Below are positions 28,585 through 36,668 of a DNA stretch of 40,020 bases, piece after piece; the first letter of the stretch is position 1, and each line of letters opens with the position of its first letter. The notes under the pieces are model-generated. The model ran no database searches, had not been told where the DNA came from, and saw only the letters and a program-made list of their open reading frames with translations. Source of the stretch: Pseudomonadota bacterium (lineage in GTDB: Bacteria > Desulfobacterota > Desulfovibrionia > Desulfovibrionales > Desulfovibrionaceae); contig JAEWCY010000262.1 of the NCBI GenBank assembly GCA_023390395.1, forward strand, positions 1 to 40,020, in the 5' to 3' direction. The position numbers and the translations under genes were made by a program.

Positions 28585-28649
28585 GCGGAAGGGCCTCCTC
28601 CGGCAAGGCGTGTCTGCGCCTGGGGTGGGGCCCAGCGGATTCCCCAAAA

Positions 28650-28679
28650 GCCCATGCTGTCGCGGCATGGGCTTTTTTT
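28650..28679. terminator. Strong intrinsic terminator
   Basis: GCCCATGC and GCATGGGC form a perfect 8-bp stem with a seven-base loop, followed by seven T. AAAA precedes it, so it can also work on the minus strand. It ends the Fur-regulated 121-residue gene unit. Confidence 0.88.
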
Positions 28680-28880
28680 GCGCGGCCTGAAAACGGCAGG
28701 AGGCGAGGGAGGGCGCTCCCCGGCGGTGAAGCAGCGGGGAATGCCGGGACGCCGGCGCGTGGTCGGCCGGGAAGGCAAGGCGGAGGGCTTGTTGGGGAGT
28801 GGAGAGGATGTGGTGATGCGCAATTGGCAATCTTTCGTGGAGTTGAAAAGAAGCAAGGAGTCTGGTGGGTTAAGCTTTAT

Positions 28881-28909
28881 TTGACATTGATAATCATTCG
28901 CAATATGCT
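28881..28909 (+). promoter_or_regulatory. Second Fur box overlapping a consensus -35
   Basis: TTGACA (28881-28886) is a perfect -35. Seventeen bases later TATGCT (28904-28909) is a fair -10. The Fur-like site GACATTGATAATCATTCGC (28883-28901) matches the GATAATGATAATCATTATC consensus at 15 of 19 positions. The layout mirrors the first Fur promoter: both share TTGAYATTGATAATCA. Transcription would run rightwards from about 28916. Confidence 0.65.
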
Positions 28910-29437
28910 GCGCCAGCGTACACGGCGTGCTTGTCCCGCCGTCGTGGCGCATGCCTGCCATGCCTCCCAAGATGACCGGTCAACGCAAGGAGCAGCGACG
29001 CTCCTTGCCCTCGCGCGTCCCGGGAAGAGCGGCCGCCGGCGGCGGACTGCCCGGGGCCTTCCCGGGAGCGTTCTGGGAGCCTGTCTCGCCATGTGCGTTG
29101 TTGGCTCGGCAAATGATGCAATATGAGGAAGAGGCGGTGGGGATGTGGACACGGCTTCAATGAAGATGGAATGTGAAGTCGTTGCCGTAAAGGCGTGCCT
29201 CGGACTGTCGTGTCAAGGTTTTTGTGTGCGAAACAACGCATGGATGCCGTATCTCGCGAGCATTCAAGGCGTCGTGTCTTCGTGTTCCGTTTGGTTTTCG
29301 AGGCGTATTCGTAGATTGCTGGAATGCGCGGCGGGAAGGAATTTGAGGCGCGTCGAGTGTGGACGCGCAACGCAACGTTTTGATGGCAAATCGTCGCCGA
29401 TGCTTCAGCCTCTGCGGCCATTGTTCGCGGGTGCCTT
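28910..29437. other. Region without a convincing gene, downstream of a Fur promoter
   Basis: Open frames here (for example 28927-29163 plus, 28877-29152 minus, 29145-29483 plus) lack ribosome binding sites and domain-like composition. The one clear structure is a perfect 9-bp stem with a six-base loop, GCAAGGAGC and GCTCCTTGC (28985-29008). The sequence turns from GC-rich to AT-richer at about 29130. It could hold a small RNA, a decayed gene, or an unrecognised small protein. Confidence 0.5.
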
Positions 29438-30463
29438 ATGTATAAAGAGTATGTCCATTTGTTCCGGGGCGTCTCCATCTTGATGATCATAGGGAGTCAT
29501 GTCGTTGGATCGATGACATGGGAAAATGCTCCTGTTTTGCAAAGAATTCTGGAATCCTTGTTGTATGATTGCTCGATTTGGTTTCTGATAATATCGGGGT
29601 TTTTGTTTCGGCATCTGATCGGCAGAAAGTCCTATCTTGATTTTGTCATGGGCAAGGTCAAGAGAGTCCTCTTGCCGTATGTGGTCCTGTCGATCCCTGC
29701 GATGTTGTGGATCGTTTCTACTGGATATATGCACTCGATCCCGGAAGAACTTGCGCGTCTGCCTGTTGTGCAGCGAGTGATGTCGCTTTATGTTACCGGA
29801 ATGCACCTCGGCCCATACTGGTTCATGCCGATGATGTTCGTTTTTTTCGTCTTGGCGCCGCTCTTCATTTATATGGATAAAAAGCCATGGGCATATATTT
29901 GTATAATTCCGCTGGGTGTTGTTACATATATGACGGATAGGAACTTCATACAAACGCAATTCAATGATCAGTTGCTGATGCGCCCCGTGGGGAACTGCCT
30001 TCATTATGCGTCAGTATTTATTTTCGGGATGATGATTTCCAAATATGAAGACCGCTTCAAGGTGTTCATGGAATATGCGCATCCTGTGCTGATGTCTCTT
30101 TGCGTCGTGTTGTTATACTTCATGGTTGTTCCAAAATCGTTCTGCTATCAACTGAACAGTCTGTTCAAAATGATGGTTGCGGTGTTCGTTTTGTATGCAT
30201 TGTCTGCGCAGACTGTTCCAAATTGTTGTAAAAACGGACTATCATTTTTGGGGAGCATAAGTTTTGGAATGTATTTCGTGCACGGCTATCTTATCGGCAC
30301 CGGAAGGTACTTCTGGCGAAAATACATTTCCTATACGCTGCCAAGCGGTGATATCGCAATGTATTTGATGAGCGTTGCCGTTGTGGTCGCCCTCTCCGCC
30401 GCAGTCATCCTGGGCATGAAAAAAGTACTTGGGAATTATAGTCGATATGTTGTCGGCTGCTAG
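29438..30463 (+). CDS. Acyltransferase-3 family membrane protein
   Basis: A 341-residue polytopic protein with about ten membrane helices. It starts MYKEYVHLFRGVSILMIIGSHVVGS; the R-G-...-H pattern in helix 1 is the acyltransferase-3 signature. The internal block GMHLGPYWFMPMMFVFFVLAPLFIY and the C-terminal ISFGMYFVHGYLIG are also typical. Such proteins O-acylate sugars of exopolysaccharide, LPS or secondary metabolites at the cytoplasmic membrane. The ribosome binding site is weak. Base composition is much more AT-rich than the neighbouring genes (TTT, AAA, ATA and TAT are common), which points to recent transfer. Its cargo glycan is unknown. Confidence 0.85.
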   Translation: MYKEYVHLFRGVSILMIIGSHVVGSMTWENAPVLQRILESLLYDCSIWFLIISGFLFRHLIGRKSYLDFVMGKVKRVLLPYVVLSIPAMLWIVSTGYMHSIPEELARLPVVQRVMSLYVTGMHLGPYWFMPMMFVFFVLAPLFIYMDKKPWAYICIIPLGVVTYMTDRNFIQTQFNDQLLMRPVGNCLHYASVFIFGMMISKYEDRFKVFMEYAHPVLMSLCVVLLYFMVVPKSFCYQLNSLFKMMVAVFVLYALSAQTVPNCCKNGLSFLGSISFGMYFVHGYLIGTGRYFWRKYISYTLPSGDIAMYLMSVAVVVALSAAVILGMKKVLGNYSRYVVGC

Positions 30464-31057
30464 AGTGGCTGATGCCGGGGTGTATGCCTTGCCGTGCCGT
30501 GTGGAAATAGCGCGCAAGGAATGACGTGTTGGCCTGGCTTGCGGGTGGTTTGTGCGGAGAGCATTGGCAAGGGCGGTTCTTTGCTGCGGTGTCTTGTCAA
30601 AACCCCAATGCCGATGTGACCGCTGGCCATCGGTCCGAAGCGTTGTAGGCAGTTTGGGTTGAAAACACGGCAAGGTTGACGCAACGCAGGCCAAGCCGCT
30701 TTTTTAAAGCGACGAAATGTCCCGCGGCGTGGTGGAGTCTCATTGAAACAGAAAAGGAATGAAATAAGGAGAGTTGTGCCTCGTGAATTTCAATATCGAA
30801 AGAATATTGGAAATTTATTTGTGTAGTAATGATCCATTGTCCTGGAGAATAATAAGATAAAATAAAAAAGCAACACGGGCATACCGGTCTTATATACGGT
30901 TGTTGTTTGAAACATCCTTAAATATACGGCGTCACTTCTTGGGAGACGTCTTCTTGGCTGCAAGGTTACAATATAAAAATATTTTTTTTCCCATAAACTC
31001 CTTTGCTCCGTGACCGATAAGGCCGGCAAGGGTGCACGAAACCAAAGGAGAAACGCC
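30464..31057. other. AT-rich spacer with no convincing gene
   Basis: From 30464 to 30720 the sequence is of mixed composition, with weak open frames that resemble no family. From 30720 to 31010 it is strongly AT-rich. A 20-codon minus frame at 30932-30994 (ATG after AAAGGAG, product ending AAKKTSPKK) might be a micropeptide or the tail of a decayed gene. The start signals of the serine-rich gene lie at the right end. Confidence 0.5.
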
Positions 31058-31558
31058 ATGAGCACAGATCTCATCAGCCTGAATTATTCCAACTCGTCGA
31101 CGCTTTCCACCTTGACCGGAAGCTCGTCCACGTCGAGCACGAGTTCCTCGTCGAGCTCGGACTCCACGCAGCTCAACGTGTCCGGGGACGACAAGCAGTT
31201 CTCCAAGGGCGCGGAGATGATGCAAAAGCTGAGCGACCTGGCCAGCTCCGACCCGGAGAAGTTCAAGGAAGCGGCCCAGAAGATTTCCGACAGCCTCAGC
31301 GAAGCGGCCAGCAACTCGTCGGATTCCAACGAAGCGAAAATGTACAGCGAAATGGCCGACAAATTTTCCGAGGCGGCCCAGTCCGGGGACATGTCCTCCC
31401 TGACCCCGCCCAAGGCCCCCAGCGGCGGCAACGCCCAGGCCGCCGCCGCCCAGGCCTACGGCAACGCGTCCCAGCACAGCTCGGGCAGCAACCCCATGGA
31501 AAAAATGGACAGCATCATTTCGAGCGCCCTCTCGGGTGTGGGCGCGAGCGAATCCTAG
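31058..31558 (+). CDS. Serine-rich low-complexity protein of unknown function
   Basis: A 166-residue protein with AAAGGAG eight bases before the ATG. The first 45 residues are almost all Ser and Thr (a run of TGSSSTSSTSSSSSSDST). A helical core follows, with SDPEKFKEAAQKISDSLSEAA and EAKMYSEMADKFSEAAQSGDMSSL, and then a Gln/Ala/Ser-rich tail. It has no cysteines, signal peptide or membrane segment. The repeated short helices recall small proteins of this type seen in other delta-proteobacteria, but I cannot name a function. High GC returns here, so it marks the right edge of the AT-rich stretch. Confidence 0.75.
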   Translation: MSTDLISLNYSNSSTLSTLTGSSSTSSTSSSSSSDSTQLNVSGDDKQFSKGAEMMQKLSDLASSDPEKFKEAAQKISDSLSEAASNSSDSNEAKMYSEMADKFSEAAQSGDMSSLTPPKAPSGGNAQAAAAQAYGNASQHSSGSNPMEKMDSIISSALSGVGASES

Positions 31559-31576
31559 GCCTTTCTCCGCGCGACC

Positions 31577-31616
31577 TTCCCCGCCGCCCCGGACCGTCCG
31601 GTCGGGCGGCGGGGAA
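31577..31616. terminator. Long perfect-stem hairpin between convergent genes
   Basis: A 13-bp perfect stem (TTCCCCGCCGCCC at 31577-31589 with its complement at 31604-31616) encloses a 14-base loop that can itself pair (CGGACCGTCCGG). It follows the serine-rich gene by 18 bases. No T tract is present on either strand, so it may slow or protect transcripts rather than end them alone. Confidence 0.55.
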
Positions 31617-31688
31617 CGGCCAGCCTCCGACGCCCTTGGTCCCGGGTCGCCTTGACGGCCTGGGCCGGCAGCAGCCGGACGGGAGGTT

Positions 31689-31729
31689 CAGGAGGGGCCG
31701 TCGCCCCTCCTGGCCGCCGGAGGCATCCC
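31689..31729 (-). repeat. Hairpin repeat, copy D (inverted relative to copy A)
   Basis: AGGAGGGGC, CGTC, GCCCCTCCT form the hairpin, followed by GGCCGCCGGAGGCATCC, which matches the arm of copies A and B except near the end. It lies just past the end of the minus-strand membrane protein gene and so again marks a gene end. Confidence 0.7.
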
Positions 31730-31751
31730 CCCCGACTTCGCAACCATCCGC

Positions 31752-34700
31752 TTACGGCAGTTCCTGGTCTTTGCGGCGGCCGGGGGCGGTGTTTTCGAGG
31801 CTCTGGCTCGCGGCCGGCGGGAAGCGCTCGGCGAGGCGGCGCATGTCGGCCAGGTAGCGCCGGAAGCTGCTCAGGTAGAAGGCCAGGGCCGGGGCGAAGT
31901 TGCGGCCCACCAGCCCGTCGATGAGCAGTCGGCTGATTTCCTTTTCCCGCAGCAGCACGTCCTGGGAGAGCAGGAACACCCGGCGCTCCTCCAGGGTCAT
32001 GGCGCGCATGGTCTTGGCCAGGACCGGTCGCGCCTGGGGCTGGTGCATCCAGAAATAGAGGAAGTCCAAGGCGTTGACGATGACGATCTTTTCCAGGTCG
32101 CCGCGCCGCTGGCGCAGTTCGGCCATGAGGGTCTTGGGCGCTTCCAGCAGGCTGGCCGCGTCCGCATCGGGGTAGGCCCGCTCGATCTGGCCCTGGGCCT
32201 CGTAGAGTTGGCGGCACTTGTCGCGGTAGTCGCGGATGCGCAGGCGCACGTAGCGCGTCCGGTCGGCCAAACCCTCGATGCCGGCGGCCACGCAGTCCGA
32301 AGCGAACTTGGACACGATGGCGGCGAAGGGCTCCAGGGCGGCCTCGGGCGCGGCCGCGCCCGAGAGGCGAAGCGCCAGGGCCAGGCCGTGGTTGATGCCA
32401 AGGGCCAGAGGGATGGACAGGATGCTGCGGAAGAGGTTCCCCACGGCGGCGGCCGTGGGCAGGCCCCGGTAGAGGTTGTGGCTGGCCAGGTACAGGCCGT
32501 TGGCCAGGGCCATGACCGCGAAAAGGGCCAGGGGGTTGGTGGCCGTGGTGATGCCGAGCGCCTGGTCCAGGAGGAGCTTACGCACGAGGATGTCGAGCAG
32601 GGGCACGGAAAAGCCGGTGTAGAAAAGCGAATCCGCGATGCGGTCGACGCTGACGTAGTCCGTAAGGGCCAGCATGGGGCTGCGGTGCAGGCCGCCGCAG
32701 CCGATGGCCGCCTGAATGATGTTGCGAAGGCCGGTGATGCCGAACCAGATGCAGGCCCCGCCGTAGGCCAGCACCCACCAGGAATTGACCGCCGCGAAGG
32801 AGGCGGCGGCCACGCCGAACCCCACGAGGATCTTCAGCGTGTTTTTCAGCGTGCCGCTCACGTAGCGCCATTGCAGTCGGGCGCGGCGGCGCGTGGTCTC
32901 GGCGGCGAGCCGGTCGCCGGTGGTTTCCTGGATGCCGCCCAGGGTGTGGATGTTGGCCGTTTCCGGCGTGGCCTTGTAGTGGCGGCGCACGATCCAGGAC
33001 AGCCGCCAGCGGTGGCCGGCCAGGCGCAGGCCGGGCAGCTCGCGCAGGCGGCGCAGAAGCCGCGTGCACGGCCCGGGCGTGAAGGCGTCGGGCAGGGCGG
33101 AAAGGCGCGGGGTCACGGCCACGCCCACGGGGATGGCCCGGCGCAGGCTTTCCCGCGGCGAGTGCATCCGGCGGGCCAAATGGGCCCTGGCCCTGGCCGG
33201 CAGGGTGTCGGCCACCACCAGCCCCATGCCGTGGCTGCGGGTGGACCGGCCGGCGGAGTCCGAGCCCAGGCGCGCGCCCAGGGGGGCGCGGCGGTAGGCG
33301 TCGCACAGCCCGGCCGCTTCCTGGCGCAGTTCCAGGAGCCGCGCCGCCGCGTCCGCCTCGCCGGCCTGGGAGGCCGAGGCCGCCGCGGCGACGAGCAGGC
33401 GCTTGACCGCCGCCACGTCGCCGGCGTTGCAGGCGGCCAGCAGCTCCAGGGAGCCGTCCGTGGACTGGGGCAGGGTCTCGAAGACGCGCAGGTTGAAGAT
33501 TTCCAGATGGGTGACCGCGCCCTGGCAGGCGAAAAGGGCCGGCAGCACGTCCTGCTGGCGCAGCTCCGCCGCGACGAGCGTCAGCCTGGCCGGCCGGTGC
33601 AGCCCGGCCAGGCGTCTGGCCAGGGCGGCCGGGGACTGCCCCAGGCGCTCGGGCAGCGCCTCGCCCGGCGCGGCCGCGTCCGGCGGGGTGATCTCCGGGT
33701 TGGCCCGGCGCGACAGGCAGCCGCCGAGCAGGGCCTCCACCTCCAGGGCGTCGCAGGCCTCGCCCAGGGCTTTCCACTCCGGGCCGTCCCCGGGCAGGTG
33801 GGCCAGTTCCCCGGCCCGGGCCTCGAGCAGCGGCAGGGCCAGCTCGTGGATGTAGCGGGCCAGGTGGTAGGCGCTCGGCTGTCCCGCGCCGACAAAGGCC
33901 AGGAAGGCCTCGGCGGCCGGCGGCGGCAGGGGGAGGCCCGTGGCGGCGCGAAGTTTCGGGCCGTGGCGTTCGTTGAAGGCGGCGAGCAGGGCCAGGGCGT
34001 TGTCGCGCCAGCGCGCCGACACGGCCCGGCCCTCGTCCATGAACCGGCGCACCTCGGGTCGGCCCAGGAAAGCGGCGAAGCTCCACGGCTCGGTCAGCCC
34101 CTCGGGCGTCCACAGGAGCTTGACCGGCCGCTCTCCCTGGCGGGCCATGCACTCGACGGCGATGTCCGCGGCCAGGCCCATGACGGCGGCCGCCTCCAGC
34201 AGTTCGGCCGCCGTTTCCTGGCGCACGAAGTGGTAGTGGACCACGGTCAGGCGGCGGATGCCCTTGATCCAGGCGTCGAGGACCAGGTGGGTGGGCGATT
34301 TGCGGCCCTTGGTGCTGGCGTCGTGGACGTGGTCGTCGAAGGCGATCTGGTTCTGGGCCTCGGGCATCTCCAGCAGGTGGCGCTCGGCCAGCAGCCGGCG
34401 CACCACGCGCGGCTTGCCGGTCACGGCGGCGCGGAAGTCGTGGGCCAGCTCCAGTCGGCGGCGGGGGTCGCCCCCGGCCCGTACCAGGTCCTTCATGATC
34501 TGCAGGAGCACCCGGGCGGTGTTCTTCTCCAGGCCCGACTCGGCCGTGACCAGCACCTCGTCGCGCAGGGAACGCAGGGCGGCGAGCCGCTGCTCGACCT
34601 GGTCCGCCTCCAGGGAGCCCATCAGCCGGGCCGTGGCGTAGGCGATGCGCAGCTCGCGCGGGGCGGCCATTTCCTTGATGCCGTGGGGGTGGAGGTAGGG

Positions 34701-34874
34701 GGCGAGCAGCCGCTTGAGGCTCGAGGAGGGGTGGGCCAGCACGTCGTCCACCAGCTCCAGCAACACCCTGTCCCGCCGGTCGAAGTGCAGGCGGGACCAG
34801 ATGCCCTCCGGCGTCGTCTTCGCGTCGTCCGGGGCGGCGGGGGCCGATGCCGGCTTGTCGGTAAGGGAAGTCAT
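31752..34874 (-). CDS. Large unknown protein with C-terminal membrane domain
   Basis: A 1040-residue protein. Residues 1 to about 640 are soluble and helical and start with TSLTDKPASAPAAPDDAKT. The third quarter contains hydrophobic segments: LKNTLKILVGFGVAAASFAAV, WWVLAYGGACIWFGITGL, NPLALFAVMALANGLYLASH and SILSIPLALGINHGLALAL. The last 200 residues are soluble again (REKEISRLLIDGLVGRNFAPALAFYL within the end). The layout of a long soluble part, a four-helix membrane part and a soluble tail fits an inner-membrane anchored factor. I do not recognise a family; a COG4389-type membrane 'recombinase' is a possible but unproven comparison. ATG 34874 has only a weak ribosome binding site. Longer in-frame openings upstream show no domain. 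Confidence 0.75.
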   Translation of the reverse strand: MTSLTDKPASAPAAPDDAKTTPEGIWSRLHFDRRDRVLLELVDDVLAHPSSSLKRLLAPYLHPHGIKEMAAPRELRIAYATARLMGSLEADQVEQRLAALRSLRDEVLVTAESGLEKNTARVLLQIMKDLVRAGGDPRRRLELAHDFRAAVTGKPRVVRRLLAERHLLEMPEAQNQIAFDDHVHDASTKGRKSPTHLVLDAWIKGIRRLTVVHYHFVRQETAAELLEAAAVMGLAADIAVECMARQGERPVKLLWTPEGLTEPWSFAAFLGRPEVRRFMDEGRAVSARWRDNALALLAAFNERHGPKLRAATGLPLPPPAAEAFLAFVGAGQPSAYHLARYIHELALPLLEARAGELAHLPGDGPEWKALGEACDALEVEALLGGCLSRRANPEITPPDAAAPGEALPERLGQSPAALARRLAGLHRPARLTLVAAELRQQDVLPALFACQGAVTHLEIFNLRVFETLPQSTDGSLELLAACNAGDVAAVKRLLVAAAASASQAGEADAAARLLELRQEAAGLCDAYRRAPLGARLGSDSAGRSTRSHGMGLVVADTLPARARAHLARRMHSPRESLRRAIPVGVAVTPRLSALPDAFTPGPCTRLLRRLRELPGLRLAGHRWRLSWIVRRHYKATPETANIHTLGGIQETTGDRLAAETTRRRARLQWRYVSGTLKNTLKILVGFGVAAASFAAVNSWWVLAYGGACIWFGITGLRNIIQAAIGCGGLHRSPMLALTDYVSVDRIADSLFYTGFSVPLLDILVRKLLLDQALGITTATNPLALFAVMALANGLYLASHNLYRGLPTAAAVGNLFRSILSIPLALGINHGLALALRLSGAAAPEAALEPFAAIVSKFASDCVAAGIEGLADRTRYVRLRIRDYRDKCRQLYEAQGQIERAYPDADAASLLEAPKTLMAELRQRRGDLEKIVIVNALDFLYFWMHQPQARPVLAKTMRAMTLEERRVFLLSQDVLLREKEISRLLIDGLVGRNFAPALAFYLSSFRRYLADMRRLAERFPPAASQSLENTAPGRRKDQELP

Positions 34875-35036
34875 GAGTGTTTCATATGTTACGAAAAAAA
34901 GGGGCCCTTGGGAAGGGGGGAGCCGGCCGGGCGGCGGCGTCCTGGACCGGATGCGCCGGCGGAACTTGGCCTGGGGGCGCGGTTTTGCTAAAAGCGTAAA
35001 GGCGCGGCCGGGCCAAGGGCCGCCCTGGGAGGCATT

Positions 35037-35411
35037 ATGGGCAAACGCAAAGTTCCCGCCGAGGCGTACGATCTGGTCGCGGATGCGGCCCGGGAGGTGC
35101 GGCGACTGGAGGCCGAGGCCTCGCGGGCGCTGCACGAGGACGGGGACGCCGCCGCGCACCGGGCCAGACTCACGGAGAAATGCCTGGCCCTGGAGGCCCT
35201 GCCCGAGGCGGCGTCCGGGGCGCTCGCGGGCAGCGACGCCGACGGCGCGGCCGCCTTCGCTTCCGGGCTCGAGGATTTCGCGCGCCGGGCCGGCATGGCC
35301 CTGTCCCTGGAGAGCATCTTCTTCATGGGCGCGCTGCTCTATCCGGAAGACTACCAGGACGGCGATCCCAACGACCTGGAACGCTTCCTGGACCGCTTCG
35401 AGGCGGCGTAA
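35037..35411 (+). CDS. Small unknown acidic helical protein
   Basis: A 124-residue protein with GGGAGG five bases before the ATG. It is mostly helical and acidic with a basic N-terminus (GKRKVPAEAYD), and contains SLESIFFMGALLYPEDYQDGDPNDLERFLDRFEA at its end in two adjoining parts. No cysteines other than one, no membrane segment. Its TAA shares one base with the ATG of the next gene (TAATG), so it is co-translated with the oxidoreductase. I cannot name a function. Confidence 0.75.
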   Translation: MGKRKVPAEAYDLVADAAREVRRLEAEASRALHEDGDAAAHRARLTEKCLALEALPEAASGALAGSDADGAAAFASGLEDFARRAGMALSLESIFFMGALLYPEDYQDGDPNDLERFLDRFEAA

Positions 35412-36556
35412 TGGACGCCATGCAGGTTTTTTCCCCCATTGCCGTAAACGGCATGCGCATGGCCAACCGCTTCGTCCGTTCGGCCACGGCCGAGGGCCTG
35501 GCCGCGCCCGACGGGTCGGTCACGGACCGGCTGGAAGCGACCTTGGCCACCCTGGCCAAGGGCGGGGTGGGGCTGGTCATTTCCGGCCACGCCTACGTGG
35601 AGAAGCGCGGCCAGGCCGGGGGCGGCCAGATGGGCGTGCACACGCCCGCCATGGAGGCCGGCGTGGCCAGGCTCGCCCGGTGCGTCCACGCCCACGGCGG
35701 CCGGTTCGTGGTCCAGCTGGCCCATGCCGGCGGCCGGGCCGCGTCGGCCCTGTCCGGGGAGCCGGCCGTGGGGCCGTCCGAGAGCGAGGGAAACGCGGCC
35801 GCCGGCATCGGGCCGAGCGGGGCCATGACCGCCGAGGACCTGGCCCGGGTCCAGGCAGCCTTCGGCGCGGCCGCCGCGCTTTGCCGCGACGCCGGCGCGG
35901 ACGGGGTGCAGATCCACGCCGCCCACGGCTATGGCCTGAGCCAATTCCTTTCGCCGCGCACCAACCGCCGCAGCGGGGCCTACGGCGGGTCGCTGGAAAA
36001 CCGGGCCCGGCTGCTGCTCGAAACCGTGGGGGCCATCCGCAGCCTGGTCGGCCGGGATTTTCCGCTGCTCGTCAAGATCAACAGCGAGGATTTCATCGAG
36101 GGCGGCCTGACCGCGGCCGAGAGCCGGCAGGTCGTGACCTGGCTCGAGGCGGCGGGCGTGGACGCGGTGGAACTTTCCGGCGGCTGCCTGGATTCCGGCC
36201 GGCTCTCGCCGGTGCGGCCCGGCCGGTTTCCCATCCCGGAAGGCGAGGCCTGGTACCGCGAGTCGGCCAGGGCGCTCAAGGCCCAGGGACTGGGCATCCC
36301 GCTCATCCTGGTCGGCGGCGTGCGCAGCCTGGAAACGGCCGAGGACGTCGTGGCCTCGGGCACGGCCGACATGGTGGCCCTGTCCCGGCCGCTCATCCGC
36401 GAGCCCGGGCTGGTGGCGCGCTGGCGCTCCGGCGACGCTTCCCCGTCGGCCTGCGTGAGCGACAACCTGTGCTTCGTGCCCCTGCGCAAGGGCGAGGGCG
36501 TCTCCTGCCTCACCGAGGCCCGGGAAAAACGCCGGGCCGCGTCGCGCCCGCAATGA
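35411..36556 (+). CDS. NADH:flavin oxidoreductase, Old Yellow Enzyme family
   Basis: A 381-residue TIM-barrel FMN enzyme. The N-terminal block FSPIAVNGMRMANRFVRSATAEG binds FMN. The active-site motif VQIHAAHGYGLSQFLSPRTN supplies the paired His residues that bind substrate. SGAYGGSLENRARLLLE and ADMVALSRPLIREP are conserved family blocks. The C-terminal cysteines CVSDNLCFVPLRKGEGVSC resemble the CxxCNxC cluster of related iron-sulfur OYEs, but one Cys is Asp, so a 4Fe-4S centre is doubtful. The probable activity is reduction of activated alkenes with NAD(P)H; the natural substrate is unknown. It is the last gene of the left-hand genome, and the junction lies 22 bases after its stop. Confidence 0.9.
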   Translation: MDAMQVFSPIAVNGMRMANRFVRSATAEGLAAPDGSVTDRLEATLATLAKGGVGLVISGHAYVEKRGQAGGGQMGVHTPAMEAGVARLARCVHAHGGRFVVQLAHAGGRAASALSGEPAVGPSESEGNAAAGIGPSGAMTAEDLARVQAAFGAAAALCRDAGADGVQIHAAHGYGLSQFLSPRTNRRSGAYGGSLENRARLLLETVGAIRSLVGRDFPLLVKINSEDFIEGGLTAAESRQVVTWLEAAGVDAVELSGGCLDSGRLSPVRPGRFPIPEGEAWYRESARALKAQGLGIPLILVGGVRSLETAEDVVASGTADMVALSRPLIREPGLVARWRSGDASPSACVSDNLCFVPLRKGEGVSCLTEAREKRRAASRPQ

Positions 36557-36563
36557 AGTAATA

Positions 36564-36668
<105 letters not shown>

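Noticed and set aside
28927..29163. 78-residue plus frame after the second Fur box
   Set aside because: It has a GTG start without a ribosome binding site and Arg/Pro-rich composition; not supported as a gene, though not excluded.
30242..30694. Possible transposase remnant on the minus strand
   Set aside because: No DDE or HTH motif could be recognised and no inverted repeats flank it.
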